This document shows positions 46,462-59,547 of a stretch of DNA of 64,000 bases, one piece after another (the first letter of the stretch is position 1; each line of letters starts with the position of its first letter). The translations under genes and the position numbers were made by a program. Under the pieces are notes generated by a model. That model did not search any database and was not told the origin of the DNA. It was given only the letters and a program-made list of their open reading frames with translations. The stretch is from Pseudovirgaria hyperparasitica (lineage: Eukaryota > Ascomycota > Dothideomycetes > Acrospermales > Acrospermaceae), in NCBI RefSeq assembly GCF_010093815.1, contig NW_022985555.1, positions 432,186-496,185 of the forward strand. Reading direction: 5' to 3'.

Positions 46462-47221
46462 AAGGGGGTCGGCGTGTCGGCGTTTATTAGATATGGTCTA
46501 TACTCGTGTTATTAAAGAGTCTTCGAGCGTATATATATAGTATCTCTATACGTCCGTATCGTCGTGTATTATATACTATACGTACGCACGTGTGTCGGAG
46601 GTTGTTATACTCGGTATACTCTATCGTTTAATGTATATAAATCGCTGTTTTACCCCGAATTGACCAGTTTAGTCCGTTGGGGTGTAAGAAGTTTTTTTTA
46701 AACTACTTTATATAGTATCTATTTAGAATAATCCGGTAATAATAAGGTATGAAATAGCTCGAGAAGCGTAATATAGAATATATTATATATCTTTAACATA
46801 GGAGGGAGTTATAACTCGTACGCCTAGTTATTAATTACACGAGTAATCTTATATAGACCTATTATCATATAGTTAAGCTTCTTCTTTAGCCTAATACTAC
46901 AAATATTCTTACTATTTAGTAAAACTTTATCCCTAACATTAAAGATTATAGGTTTTCTACCCTTATTATAGTGCGATTTACTATAATTCGTAGTATCTTA
47001 TAGTAACTTTATAACGCTTCTTTACGTTTAGAATAGTTCTATAGTAATTTCTATTACTTTAATGTTAGGTCGTTCTACTTTAAACTAAGTCCCTAAGAAC
47101 TATATATTATAGTTCCGACCGAAGTTTACTCCGAATAGACTTACGTAGGTTAACGTATATCGGCTGTTATTATACGCGAATTCCGTAACATAGACTAACC
47201 TTACCTAGTTATCCTACTTAT

Positions 47222-47461
47222 TGTCAGGGCTGACACTAGGATAGACTCAACTAGAATACTATGGTCTAGTACGGTCCGTGACAGGTAGACCTAGGGTAAG
47301 TTAGCTAGAATAAGCGAGACTACTATATAAGTAGGCCGTATATACTTGATTTCTACTCTTTAGAAATTAACCTCGTTAGGAGAGTAGACTACCCTTTTAA
47401 ATATATTCCCGAATCCTCCTATAACCTATTAGACTACTATCCTACGTCTATAATTCTTATA
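47222..47461 (+). repeat. Copy B 5' LTR (240 bp)
   Basis: Begins TGTCAGGGCTGACACTAGG, a less mutated version of the family's LTR start than in the other three LTRs. Confidence 0.9.
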
Positions 47462-50400
47462 TTTTAATTCCTCTTTATATAGCACGACGGTAGTTTATAG
47501 AAATGGCTCTAACTACTCGTTATAATACTCGTGGTACCGCCTCTTATAGTAGACCTTCTCCTAACCTAAACGAGGAGAATAGTCTACCTATAACTACCCC
47601 TACTAATAACTATACCTTATAGGCTATCGCACTAATAACTCGTACGATATTCCGTGTAACTATAGAAGATATTATAGAACACGAGGATAGAGTCTATTAT
47701 ACTCTATCTTGGTCTAGTTCGAACTATATTAGACCTAACCTTAATATAAGGCTAGACCTTATTAATGTTAACGAGTTAATCCGTTAGAATCGCCTAACGT
47801 TAACCACACCTTATAATAATATATATACTAGACTACACGAAGAGAGGTAATGATAGGTTTAACTTAAGTAATAACTACACGAACTCGACAAAGCTTAAGA
47901 ACGCACTACGAGACTTAAAGCTATATTACACGCTTTAGTTCTAGTAACGACTAATCTATATTTATATAGACCTATACTAACTAAAACGATCTATCCTAGT
48001 CTACTACTATCCTAATTACCCCGATCTAAGAAACTATCTTACTTCGATGGTAAAAGTAGAAAGAGTTTCCACGTATAGGCTTACTAATATAGCTAATTCT
48101 TCTATCTATTCACGAACGATAGCGATAAAATTAGATTCGCCTAGAACTACCTCGACCCGACGCCTTTAGAACGTTAGATGGTATACTAAATCGAACATCC
48201 TAAGGATGCCTATAACTAGGACACGTTCACCGAATTTCTCCTCTAATATTTTAGCGATAGGGCTAAACGACGCGACTAGGCCTAGGGCTATATCTTCGAG
48301 ACTTGATAACGAGATAATTAGTTACCGTTATAACTTCTTAAATACCTTTAGCCCCTCTAGAGAGAAGCCGAAGAAGATTATATAATTCGATAGTACGACG
48401 ACTTTAAACGGTCCCTTACCCTAAATATAAAGGACTATCTCGACCTTATAACGATAATCTCTATAGATCTCTAAGCTCTTATAAACCTCGTAGAGCGATA
48501 CTAGCGTATAATAAATAATTAACGCCGCGCTAGTATACGACTATCCCTAATAATCTAATCTAATGTAAAATCGTCTAACTAAAACCGATTTAGTAATAGA
48601 TCTCGCGGGACGTTATAAGGCTACTACCACGTCTCGAATTCAAAACCACACGGATCGTATCGTGGATCTCCCTACTAATCGATATATTAAGATATAAGGA
48701 CCGACTCGCATAAATAACCTAAAGTCACTTACTATACCTATAGTAGAATAGACTATATAGCACCTAAGTACCGTTCGGGGAAGCTACTAAGTGCTAATAT
48801 AACTAACTAACTAGTCATATACTATAAGTACTAGTAGCTAGGATACATCGCGCCTAACTACCTAGCATAGAATATAAAAAACTAATAGTCTATAAGAAAC
48901 CCTCGCGACTTATAGGCGCGACTATAATAGAGGGGTAATCCGTTAAATAGTATATCGAACTATAGGCTAGACCTATCGAGGTCTCTCGTGGATAACATTA
49001 GACCGTAATACTTAATAGCGGTTTAGCTACTAACGTTATATTAACTTAATAAGTATAAGAACTTAACGTCGACATTCAAGTACTAATAGATGCCACCTTC
49101 TATAGTATCGATAGTCCTATTAAATCATAGGGTACCTATACTATTAAATATAGCATCTAGGACAGCGGGGGGAAGTGGAAACCCTACTACTTAACCTTTA
49201 TCGTGGTAGATAGTCCCTTTAATATGATCCTCGGTATACTATAGCTCGAAAAATATAACCCGAAACTAGACTTCATCTAGAAAACAGCTGGCTAGCGTAT
49301 ATACCTACTATAATAGAACCTAGTATAGCTAGTTAACGACGAATAATTCTAGAAGGACTACGAAAAGGTAATCTCCGCTATCTACGTTCTCTTACTTACT
49401 TAAAATAGAGAGCTTAGTATTAAAGTAGATGAAAACCTACTATATTAGTATAAAATATACTAATATATCGCGTTAGTGATTAACTCGTCCGAATTACCTT
49501 AATACTAACCTACTAACCTTACTATTAACCTCGAAGACGGTTAATAACCCCTATACGGACCTATCTACCCTCTATTAGAACCCGAGCTATAGGTCCTCCG
49601 AGAATACATCGAAAAGAACCTTATATAAGGATAGATTAGGCCTAGTATATCCCTAGCCGGAGCTCTAATCCTCTTTATAAAGAAGAAGGATAGGAGTCTC
49701 TATCTATATATCGACTACCGTAGCCTAAATAATATCACGCGAAAGAATCGTTACCTACTATCTCTTATCTCCGAGTCTATTAATAGACTAGGGCGCGCGA
49801 AGATCTTTACTAAGCTCGATCTATGTAACGCCTACTACCGCCTACGTATTAAGAAGGGCGATAAGTAGAAAACGGCGTTTAGGACCCGTTATAGATACTT
49901 CGAGTATATAGTAGTCCCTTATAGACTAACTAACGCGCTAGGAACCTTCTAAGCGTACATTAATAACGCGCTAGTAGGCCTACTTGACACGACGTGCATC
50001 GTATACCTTAATAACATCCTTATCTTCTCTAATAATAAAGAAGAATACATCTAGCACGTACGCGCAGTCCTAGATAGGCTAGAAAAATATAAGCTATATA
50101 TTAAGCTATCTAAATACGAGTTCCACTAGGACCACGTTAACTTCCTTAGCTTTATTATTACTAATTAAGGTATAACCATAGAAAGGGATAGGGTCGCTAC
50201 TATTATAGACTGGCCTGAACTAAAATCAGTTCGAGATATACGTGTCTTTATTAGATTCGCCAATTACTACCGAAAATTCGTTAAGTACTTCTCCCGTTTA
50301 GCCGCACTACTTAATACGCGTACTACTACTACCGACTCGTCTATTACGGTCCGTGGTAGATAGAAACAGCGTAATATTAAATTATAACCTATTAAATTAA

Positions 50401-52999
50401 CTAAGGTCGAAAGAACATCCTTTAAGAAAATTAAAGAGGCATTTATAACTACTCTATTACTAGTGTACTTCGACCTAACTAAACCTATCCGCGTTAAAAC
50501 CGACGCGTTAGAATTTATAATCTTAGGCATTCTCTCCTAGCCTAGACTAACTAAGTCTAAAAAGGTCTAATGGTATCTAGTTACGTTCTTCTCACGTAAA
50601 ATAGTCGATATTAAGACTAGATATACTATCTATGACTAAGAGCTACTAGTAATAGTAGAGTCGTTTAAATAGTAGCGATATTATCTTAAAGGTACCATGT
50701 ATAACGTCGAGTTACTAACTAATTACTATAACTTAAAGGGGTTTATAAGCACGACGGTTTTAAACCGTCGATAGGTCTAATAGGCTAAGTAGCTTACGAA
50801 CTTTCACTTTATAATCTACTATTAACCTAGAAGTATAAACCTAGCTAATAGGATATTAAGAAGACCTAACTATAAAGAAGGCGCCTAGAATTATAGTAGC
50901 TATAGGGTCCTAGAGTAGCTATAGACCCAACTCTTAAGGACGAGGTTGGATTTTAAGTTATTAGGTGATTAGCGAGATACTAACGTCGATACTAGTAATT
51001 AAATCTCTAAGACCGAAGCCGGTAACTAAAGACGCGGTACTAAAGTCCCTAGTAGGCCGTTTATTAGCGCTATCGAGAAGGGCGATAATGCCTAGCATAA
51101 ATATCTAATTAACCTCGCCTAGTTAATCATAGATCTATAGAAGATAGACCCGATAGTTTTAAAGTTATATAAAATATAGTAAGATAAGTTATTACGGACT
51201 AAAGTAGACTATAAGTAGACCTTCATAGACGGCTTACTTTACTATAATAGAAAGTACTATATACCGACGGGTAACGCGCGATTTAACGTAGTTAGCCGAT
51301 ACTATAACGCTAACCTAGTAGGACACTTTAGGTATATACGTACCCTAAGCTTAATTCGTTAGTACTATTTTTAGAAAGATATACCTAAGTACATTAAAGA
51401 ATAGATAGCTACTTATCCGATTTATTAAAGAACGAAGGCCCCTAGGCATAAGCCATATAGGAATTTATAGCCTCTTTCAGCCCCCCTCTTTATATAGGAA
51501 GACGTTACTATAGACTTTATAGTTAACTTACCTCTAAGCGAGATGCTTAGAATAAGTTATAATTCTATTCTTATTATCGTAGATAGACTTATAAAGATAT
51601 CTAGGTATATCCTAGTGTGGAAGACGATTATATCTAAAGAACTAGCGTAGGTGTTCTAGAACGAGATTATTAAGGTCCATAGTATACTAAAAAGGATCGT
51701 TACGGACCGAGGAAGTACCTTCACGTCTAAATTCTAGACGTTATTCTACGAAATAGTAAGTATAAATAGAAACATGTCTATAGTATTTTATCCTTAGACG
51801 GATAGCTAGATAGAGCGATAGAACTAGACGCTTAAGGCCTACCTACGCGCATTCTATAATTTTAAGTAGGATAACTAGGCCTCCCTACTAAGCATAGTAG
51901 AGTTCGTATATAATAATAGTCGTTATAGTACGATAGGTATTATACCTTTCTAGGCGAACCTCGGACGCAGTCTAAGGATAGGTTTTAAGCCTTAGACGGT
52001 CTAATTTAATCGAATAACAGACGTGAACGTCCACGCTTAGAAATTAGCGATTAAAATCTTCGAAACCGCACGCAACTATCGCGCTATAATCTAATAAGTA
52101 AACGACTCGTATATAAAGTACTATAATAGGTTAGCTAAGGATTAGACGTACGAGGAGGGCGACGAGGTTCTTCTTAATATTCATAATATATAAACGTCGC
52201 GAGTAAATAAGAAGCTCGATTATAAAATGGCTGGTCCCTTCTAAATTAAACGTCGTATCGGTATAAGAGTCTACGAGCTCGACTTAGGAAGCGACATAAG
52301 AATCTATAACGTGTTCCACGTCTTACTACTCGAAAGATTTCGATCTAACATGTATGGCCGCACGAACGTGTAGTTACACTCTATTATACTCTAAGATAGA
52401 CTAGACGTGTTCGAAGTGGACCATATTATCGAACATAGAATTAATAAAGACGGTGTTTAGAAATATAGAATCCGTTAGAAGGACTACACTAAGGATGAGA
52501 ATACCTGGGAACTAGTAGTATATATCTTAAGTTCTATAATGGCTGCGTATAAGCAAAAGATATAGAATAGCGTATTATTAATATAAGTATAGCGACGTTA
52601 CGGTTATTATAAAAAGAAGAAGGATACCATAGAGAACGAAGTGTCGAATCACGAATCCCAAACGTATACTAGGAAAACTCTATAAGGTAGCCCTATAATT
52701 CAAGCGATATACGGTTACTAAACGCGAAGAAAACGTAAATAACCGTTATAGGCACGCGACGCGATATATTATAATAGAATAACATAGAGAAGTCTAGAAT
52801 GGACTAACATGGACCATTATACATGAGAAGAATATGGGACTAAGAAACTAAAAAGGTACCCTACTACGGAATTAAACTCGTGATATATAATATAAAAGGT
52901 TAGAGTACCCGAACTAATGACCACTAGGCCACTGGTTCGGGTGCTCTAATATAATTTAGAGAGATAAACTAATTTATATACGATGCCTACACTTAAGTA

Positions 53000-54560
53000 A
53001 CTTAAAGGAAATTAGAACCTAAAATTTAATAGTTATAGAATAAATAAGAACGTATATAATATTATTAAGTTAAGAATTAAATTACTAGAAAACTAGTAGA
53101 CGGGTATCTAAACGGTCTAAAAAGGACCAAAACGGATAGAAACTAGGTAGATAGAGCCAACACACACTATATAAAAACCCTAGCAAACAGAGCCATAGAG
53201 CTACTCCTCTATCTTATTATTACTCTTAGAGTATAGTAAACGAACCAACCGAGTAATAGAGCGACGGAGGTTAGAGACCTTATCCTCTAGAGTAACTACG
53301 TGCTTAGTTAGAGTCTAGTAAGACGACGACTAAGCGCTAGAGTAGAGTAACTAGACCTAAAGTTAGCTAACACGGTCTAGAATAATCTAGAATAGAATAT
53401 ATACTCTCTTACGAGGCGACTTAGAGGGAGAAATAGTAGACCTCTTATAAGATCCGTTAGTAGCGCGAGACGGACAGGGGGGGATAGAGTGAATCCTCTC
53501 TACGGCCTCTATAGCTAGGATAGACTCCCTAGAATAGGTAGTCTAGGCGCTAGGGATCTCGCGGCGGCTAGAAAAATCAATAGGTGTTAAAAATAATTAA
53601 CGTACTCGTAACTTATACTTTAATAACCTCTAGGAAGAGCTTATAGCGCTCCCTAAACTCCCTCTATATAGTAGGCAGGCGGCTATAAGGACCCCCGAGG
53701 GTCTCACGGACGCGAAGGTCGTTATATATATCTTATATATATATAGGAACCTAAGAATGTATTAGCGCGGACCACTTTAGATTACACTAGATTAAGATAG
53801 CCTATTATACTTACCTATAGATAAGTCTTACTAGTTACGGTATAGCGGCGGCAGCGGGTAGGGAGCTTAAAGATTAGGCGTATAGGCCCATCGCGGTTAG
53901 TAGAGTAGTAGCTAATACTAGAGTTAGAGCGGAAGAGATATTTAGAGCCGGTGGCGTAAGCCTTAATATACTTAAAGTATATTAAACTGTAGTTCGCCGT
54001 TTTCCTATGGCGTAAACCGCGACCACGTTTAGTATCTTTAGCGACCTAGGCCTTATTATTACTAGGGCTAGGTTTAGAGCGAATATTAAGGTCCTAAAAG
54101 AACCTAGAGCGACTAAGTCGGTCTATATTAGACCGAAAAGAGGAACGGTGTTTAGAGCGAGGCGGCGAAGGCGTAAACTCTCGATTATCGTCTACGATAA
54201 GATCTTCTTTATCCTCTAAAGGAGGTAGAGTAGATAGACGGCGCGAGTAGGTGTAGATAGGCTTTATAGCTATCTCTTCCGTAACACTAGTACTAGAATC
54301 ACCTAGATTAGAGCGACTAGTGGCCACGTTAGTAATAATAGTAGTAGTAGCCTTAGCTACCTTCTTCTCTAACTTAGAGCGCGCCTTTACACTACTACGA
54401 TAAGTGGATTTTTTAGCCGGTATAGCTAGGGTAGAGATAATTCCTTTAGAGCGAGTCTTACGAGAGGAGGAGGCAGGCTTAGAAATAGAACTAGTATTAG
54501 ATATCTATACATACACGTTAGCTAGAGATCTAAGAGTAGAATACTCGTTTAGCCTTAAAG
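53000..54560 (-). pseudogene. Opposite-strand coding-like region in copy B
   Basis: Equivalent of 38470-40070 in copy A. The open stretch 54094-54327 starts MATSRSNLGDSST and differs from A by a few residues only. It lies between the chromodomain end and the 3' LTR. No family recognised; broken. Confidence 0.5.
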
Positions 54561-54991
54561 GCGATTAAAGAAGCTAAATTAGTGACCGTAATAACGCGAA
54601 TGGATTATATAGGACTAGCTCTAACGAAAATGGACCACTCTAGACCCGAACGGATCTAAACTAAAGGAGATAGTATATAAATTAACGACTTACCTTAAGA
54701 GTAAGGTGGATATACTAGAGAAGAAAATTTAGAATAAGAGAACTAAATATAAGCTTAGTTAATATAGTAGTCATATAACCCACGGAGCTATCTCTAAGGC
54801 AGTAGCTATAAAGTAAGGGATGAGCGCGTGTATAAATAAAAGTAAACTAGTACTTAAGTTTACCGATATAAAGACTATTAATAACATTATATAGATTTAA
54901 TTAGATACGCGTATAAATATAACGCTTATAGAATTACGGATTTATATATAGCTAAGTGCTTTAGGGCGAAGCATAAAAAGAAAAAGGATAT

Positions 54992-55231
54992 TATTAGGGC
55001 TAATACTAGGATAGACTTAACTAGAATACTATGGTCTAGTACGGTCCGTGATAGGTGGACCTAGGGTAAGTTAGCTAGAATAAGCGAGACCACTATATAA
55101 GTAGGCCGTATATACTTGATTCCTACTCTTTAGGAATTAACCTCGTTAGGAGAGTAGACTACCCTTTTAAATATATTCCCGAATCCTCCTATGACCTATT
55201 AGACTACTATCCTACGTCTATAATTCTTATA
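54992..55231 (+). repeat. Copy B 3' LTR (240 bp)
   Basis: Ends ...ATAATTCTTATA followed by TSD CTTAT. Confidence 0.9.
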
Positions 55232-55871
55232 CTTATAGTTATAATATACGCGTAAATACGCCTTAACTATCTAATTCTACCGCTCCGTCTATCTATCTAT
55301 TTATAGATAGAACGTAGTACTAAGTTTCCACTTAATTCCTAGTATATAGTAGAAATCCTTCTAAAATTTAGACGTTATCTACGGACCTCTATCCGAAACT
55401 ATACCATTCGGTATACTATAGAGCCGGACTACGTCACGGAGTAGTATATCTATAAGATCCGGTGCTTAGATTATCTTTCTTATAGGGATATAGTATAATA
55501 TCTTCGTAAATCTATCTAGAACTATAAGTAAACTATTATAAATATATCTAGAATACTTACTTAGGGGTAGATCTATAATGAAATCTATCGATAATTCCTT
55601 CTATGCCTCCTTTAGCATAGGTAATAGCCTTAATTCACTATATGGTAAGTGTCTATATACTTTTATATACTAGTAAACGTTATACGTTTTTACGTAGTCT
55701 TTTATATATTTATAAAGACCCGGCTAGTCATACGTCCTTCGGATTAAATTAACCGTCCTTATAACGCTGAAGTACTCTACTAACGCGTAATCGTGCTATT
55801 CCCTTAAAATATTAATTTATAAGCCGCCTTCCGGCACGTAGAGTCGGCCTTAGAAGTAGATCGCGTCTAAT

Positions 55872-56096
55872 NNNNNNNNNNNNNNNNNNNNNNNNNNNNN
55901 NNNNNNNNNNNNNNNNNNNNNNNNNNNNNNNNNNNNNNNNNNNNNNNNNNNNNNNNNNNNNNNNNNNNNNNNNNNNNNNNNNNNNNNNNNNNNNNNNNNN
56001 NNNNNNNNNNNNNNNNNNNNNNNNNNNNNNNNNNNNNNNNNNNNNNNNNNNNNNNNNNNNNNNNNNNNNNNNNNNNNNNNNNNNNNNNNNNNNNNN
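55872..56096. other. Assembly gap, 225 N
   Basis: A run of N inside the pol region of chromovirus C; the true length is unknown. Confidence 0.99.
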
Positions 56097-59000
56097 CGTG
56101 ATCCGATAATAATTTAATCTAATATATAGAGCCTTCTAAATAATATTACTATTACTTAAAACTCTTAACGATTATAAGTAGTTCCTAGTCGTACGTGTTA
56201 TAACGCGTCTCTATATCCGCTATTTTATAGAAAAAGAAAGCGACCGGGTATTATTACACCTTATCTTTCGTATCTTTATATGGTTAACTAATAATTCTAG
56301 TAATTATAAATTCTAACGCGTTAGTTTCGACCTAAATATACTTCTTAGGATTAAAATACCTAAGAATTAGCGTAGTTATAAAGTAATTCTTTAACGATTG
56401 GAACGTATCTTACGCTTCCGGCGTTAACTATATCTCGACCGACTTAGCTTTACGCTATGCTCGCCTACCTATAGAGATTTTACCGCTATTCTCTATAAGT
56501 TTATTAAGCGGCGCCGTAATTCGTAAGAAGCCTATAATAAATTTATAATAATAGTTTATAAAACCTATAAATATTCTAATTTAACGTATAGTAGTAGATT
56601 CTAGCCATTCTATGATAGTCTTTACACGCTCCAGCTCCATTTTTAGGCCGCTATATATTATAATAAAGCCGAGAAACCCAACTTCTTATTAGTGAAACTC
56701 GTATTTAGATAATTTTATGTAGAGTTTATACTACCTTAGACGATTTAGTACTAATTTTATATATTCTTTATAATTCTATATGCTATCGGAGTAAATTAGT
56801 ATATTATTAAGATAAACTACGTAAATTACGTTAAGTAATCCTACGAGTGTAGTATTAATATATCCTTAAAACGCTCCTAGCGTATTTATTAGCCTAAATG
56901 GTATAATAGTATACTTAAAATAACCATATCTAGTCTAAAATGCGGTTTTCTACTTATCTCCGCGATAAATTCGAAGCCGGTAATATATATCTTATAAATC
57001 TAGCTTCGTAAAGTACTTTACCTTCATTAATTAGTCTAAAGATTTACTAACTAGCGGTAATAGGTAACGATTCTTCTTAGTTACCGTATTTAGTATCTAA
57101 TAGTCGACGTATAGATATAAACTTCCGTCTTTCTTCTTTATAAAGAGAATAGATACGCTAGCCGATAACGTACTACGACGTATCTAGCCTCTTTCGAGGT
57201 ATTCTTTAATATATTTATAAAGAACTTCGAGTTCTAGTCTCGAAAGTAGGTAAAGTAGACTATAAGAGATGTCTACTCTCTCTTTAAGCTCGATCTTTAG
57301 CTTATATAGCCCGTGATTAGGGAGAAGTAACGTATCTCCTACCGAAAACACATCCGTATACTATGAATATATGTTAGATAGCGTGTCTTCGCCCCGATTA
57401 TTACTATTATCCTCGTCTTTATTAATAATTAATAAGGATATAAGATAGATTAGTAATGATCGGGTCCACACGGCGAGGTTCTATGCCTCCTTACTAATAG
57501 TTACGACTTACTAGTATAATTTACTACGGTATTATTGGAACGTTAATATCTCCTTCTAAAAATTAAGGATAGGGTTTAGACGTCTAAGCTAAGGCATCCC
57601 TAGAATCATATTCTATTAGCTAATATTAGCCACGATAAATTTATTAGATATCTACTATTTTATTATCTTCGAGTCATGAACTTCGTAATTCGTTATAGCT
57701 TTATCTAAAGTTCTAACTTTATATCTATTAACTACGATAGTTCGGCTAACTTTACCGAGATTATACGATAATCTATACTCCTTTACAAGAATTAATAAAA
57801 TATAGTTATCTTCTATACTAGTATCTACGAGGGCCTATATAGTTTTATTACTATTTACTATAGGTAATAATACTTTTAGTAATATTAGGTCTTTACTCGC
57901 CGGAAGGCGCTACGGCTCCTCCTAAGTATATATAATTTAGCTAAGAACGCGGTTAGGTCTCGTGTACTAGCCTATTCTTTTTTCGGATTCTTATAGTTAG
58001 GTGAAATATATTCTATTTCTCTATACTTATAGTAACGAAGTGCGCTATAATTCTACTATTTTACGATAGGCGTTATATTTAAGCCTATACCTTATCCTTT
58101 TCCGTATTAAGAAGTACCGCCTTAATTATTTTAGTATCCTCTTAACGCGTTTCTACCCCGATTTACGCTCTTCTAGTACTAATCGCGGTAAGGTTACTCT
58201 TAATTAAACGTATTTAATTAACCTCGTTTCTAACCCGTATAGGGTTCGTCGGTTTTACCTAGAGAGCCACGTTCCTTAAGGATGTGGTAGTATTTATTAG
58301 CTTTCTTCTCTAATTTGTATAGATAGTTAAAACTTAATAATACTATTTCTAGTCTTTCGCGGATTAACGGAAGTAGTACTTCGCGAAACTAGAATATATA
58401 AATATTTTCCTATAGCGTAGGGATATTATTCTATAGGTTTTAGAGGTATTATAGTAGTTAAGTAGATGTCTAGTTCGGTCGTTATACCACGCTTCTTAAC
58501 TTAGATAGTATCTTTCTTTCACGTTCTCTATCCGTTCCGAGGGTATTTAGTATAAATATAGCTAAATATTCCTAGGTTATCATAGATAGTAGCTATACTT
58601 CCTTCTATCTATCCTATTAATCACGGGATTATAAGTCTAGGTATCGTTCTCCGAACGAAATACGTTATACTTTAGTAGAAAAGAGTAGAGGGTTATCGAG
58701 GAAGTACTTTTCGTAGTCTCTCTTCTAGTCTTTCTACTCCTTTTAGTTCTTCCCTATAAATATAGTCGGGTCTTTAGATTTTAGTATACCTAGGGAAGGA
58801 GTAGAGTAAATCGGTAACGAAGCGGCCGGGTATACGGTAGATTATTATAACTCTAATAGTAGGTGAACTAATTCCGCCTAAATTAGTATAGGAAGTCGTC
58901 TACCTACTATTATTCAGCGTAGTTCTTTAAGAGACTCCTTAAGTTCTTATCTCTTTACAAGGAGTTTCGCGCGTTCTATCTATTCTTTAAGGGTTTAAAT

Positions 59001-59319
59001 CTCTCGAGCCTAATTCGCGACGTATTTCTAAAGTTTAGCGATAGTTTATTATAATACCTCGCGTAGCTCCGCCACGACTCGTTATCTAGCTTTATATTAT
59101 TAGAAGTTACTTAGCGTATCTACTATTTCTTCGTCTAAAAGCTCCGTGATTTAGTCTAATATTTCTACTTCTCGGTTAGAAACGGCTAGGATTAATACTA
59201 ATTATAGAGGATCCCTATTATTTAATATAGTATTACTTATCCCTATAGTAGATCGTGTCGACCTTCTTGGTTCTAGTTAGACTATCTTAACTATAGTACT
59301 ATATAGGGAGTAATTTAAA

Positions 59320-59547
59320 TATAAGAATAGGGTTATTAGATAGTAGTATAGTTAGATAGAATAATAGAGTATATTCTATTATAGAACGAATTACTACCGA
59401 ACCCTTTCGGTAGGAATCCGAGAGTATATATATAAAGGGACGCCGATCTATCTAGCACGTGACTATTTACCGCCCTTCACGTCACCTTCTAACCCTGTTA
59501 GCTAAGATATATATAGGTCGGGTCCTACCTAAGGCTAAGTCCTAATA
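59320..59547 (-). repeat. Family C 5' LTR (228 bp)
   Basis: Same length as the 3' LTR. In element orientation it contains a TATA-like CTTTATATATATACTC. Followed on the right by TSD GATAA and the resumed hAT transposase. Confidence 0.88.

Larger units (their letters stand above)
41419..46700 (-). mobile_element. Tad1-like LINE (non-LTR retrotransposon), 5.28 kb
   Basis: A 14-bp duplication AACTACTTTATATA lies at 41405-41418 and 46701-46714. The 3' end on the minus strand finishes in a short (TTA)n tail against the left copy, as target-primed reverse transcription leaves. It was inserted into chromovirus C between the integrase end and the chromodomain. ORF1 is roughly 46.3-45.1 kb and ORF2 roughly 45.0-41.7 kb. 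It keeps more GC and fewer stops than the flanking Gypsy copies. Confidence 0.85.
47222..55231 (+). mobile_element. Chromovirus copy B (family A/B, Ty3/Gypsy)
   Basis: 240-bp LTRs at 47222-47461 and 54992-55231; TSD CTTAT (47217-47221, 55232-55236). Exactly 8010 bp, the same as copy A without its solo LTR. Same order of gag, protease, reverse transcriptase, RNase H, integrase and chromodomain, then the 3' region with opposite-strand open stretch. Inserted into the integrase part of chromovirus C. Broken throughout by RIP-type change. Confidence 0.9.
30904..59547 (-). mobile_element. Family C chromovirus (Ty3/Gypsy), carrying three nested insertions
   Basis: Two 228-bp LTRs and a 5-bp duplication GATAA (30899-30903 and 59548-59552) delimit an element of roughly 7.4 kb once inserts are removed. 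It reads right to left: gag near 59.2-58.0 kb, protease/reverse transcriptase near 57.9-56.3 kb, RNase H and integrase around the assembly gap to 55.2 kb and again at 47.2-46.7 kb, and a chromodomain near 41.4-41.2 kb. A long 3' region follows. It is broken many times over by RIP. LTR ageing is unreliable for RIP-mutated copies. Confidence 0.85.
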
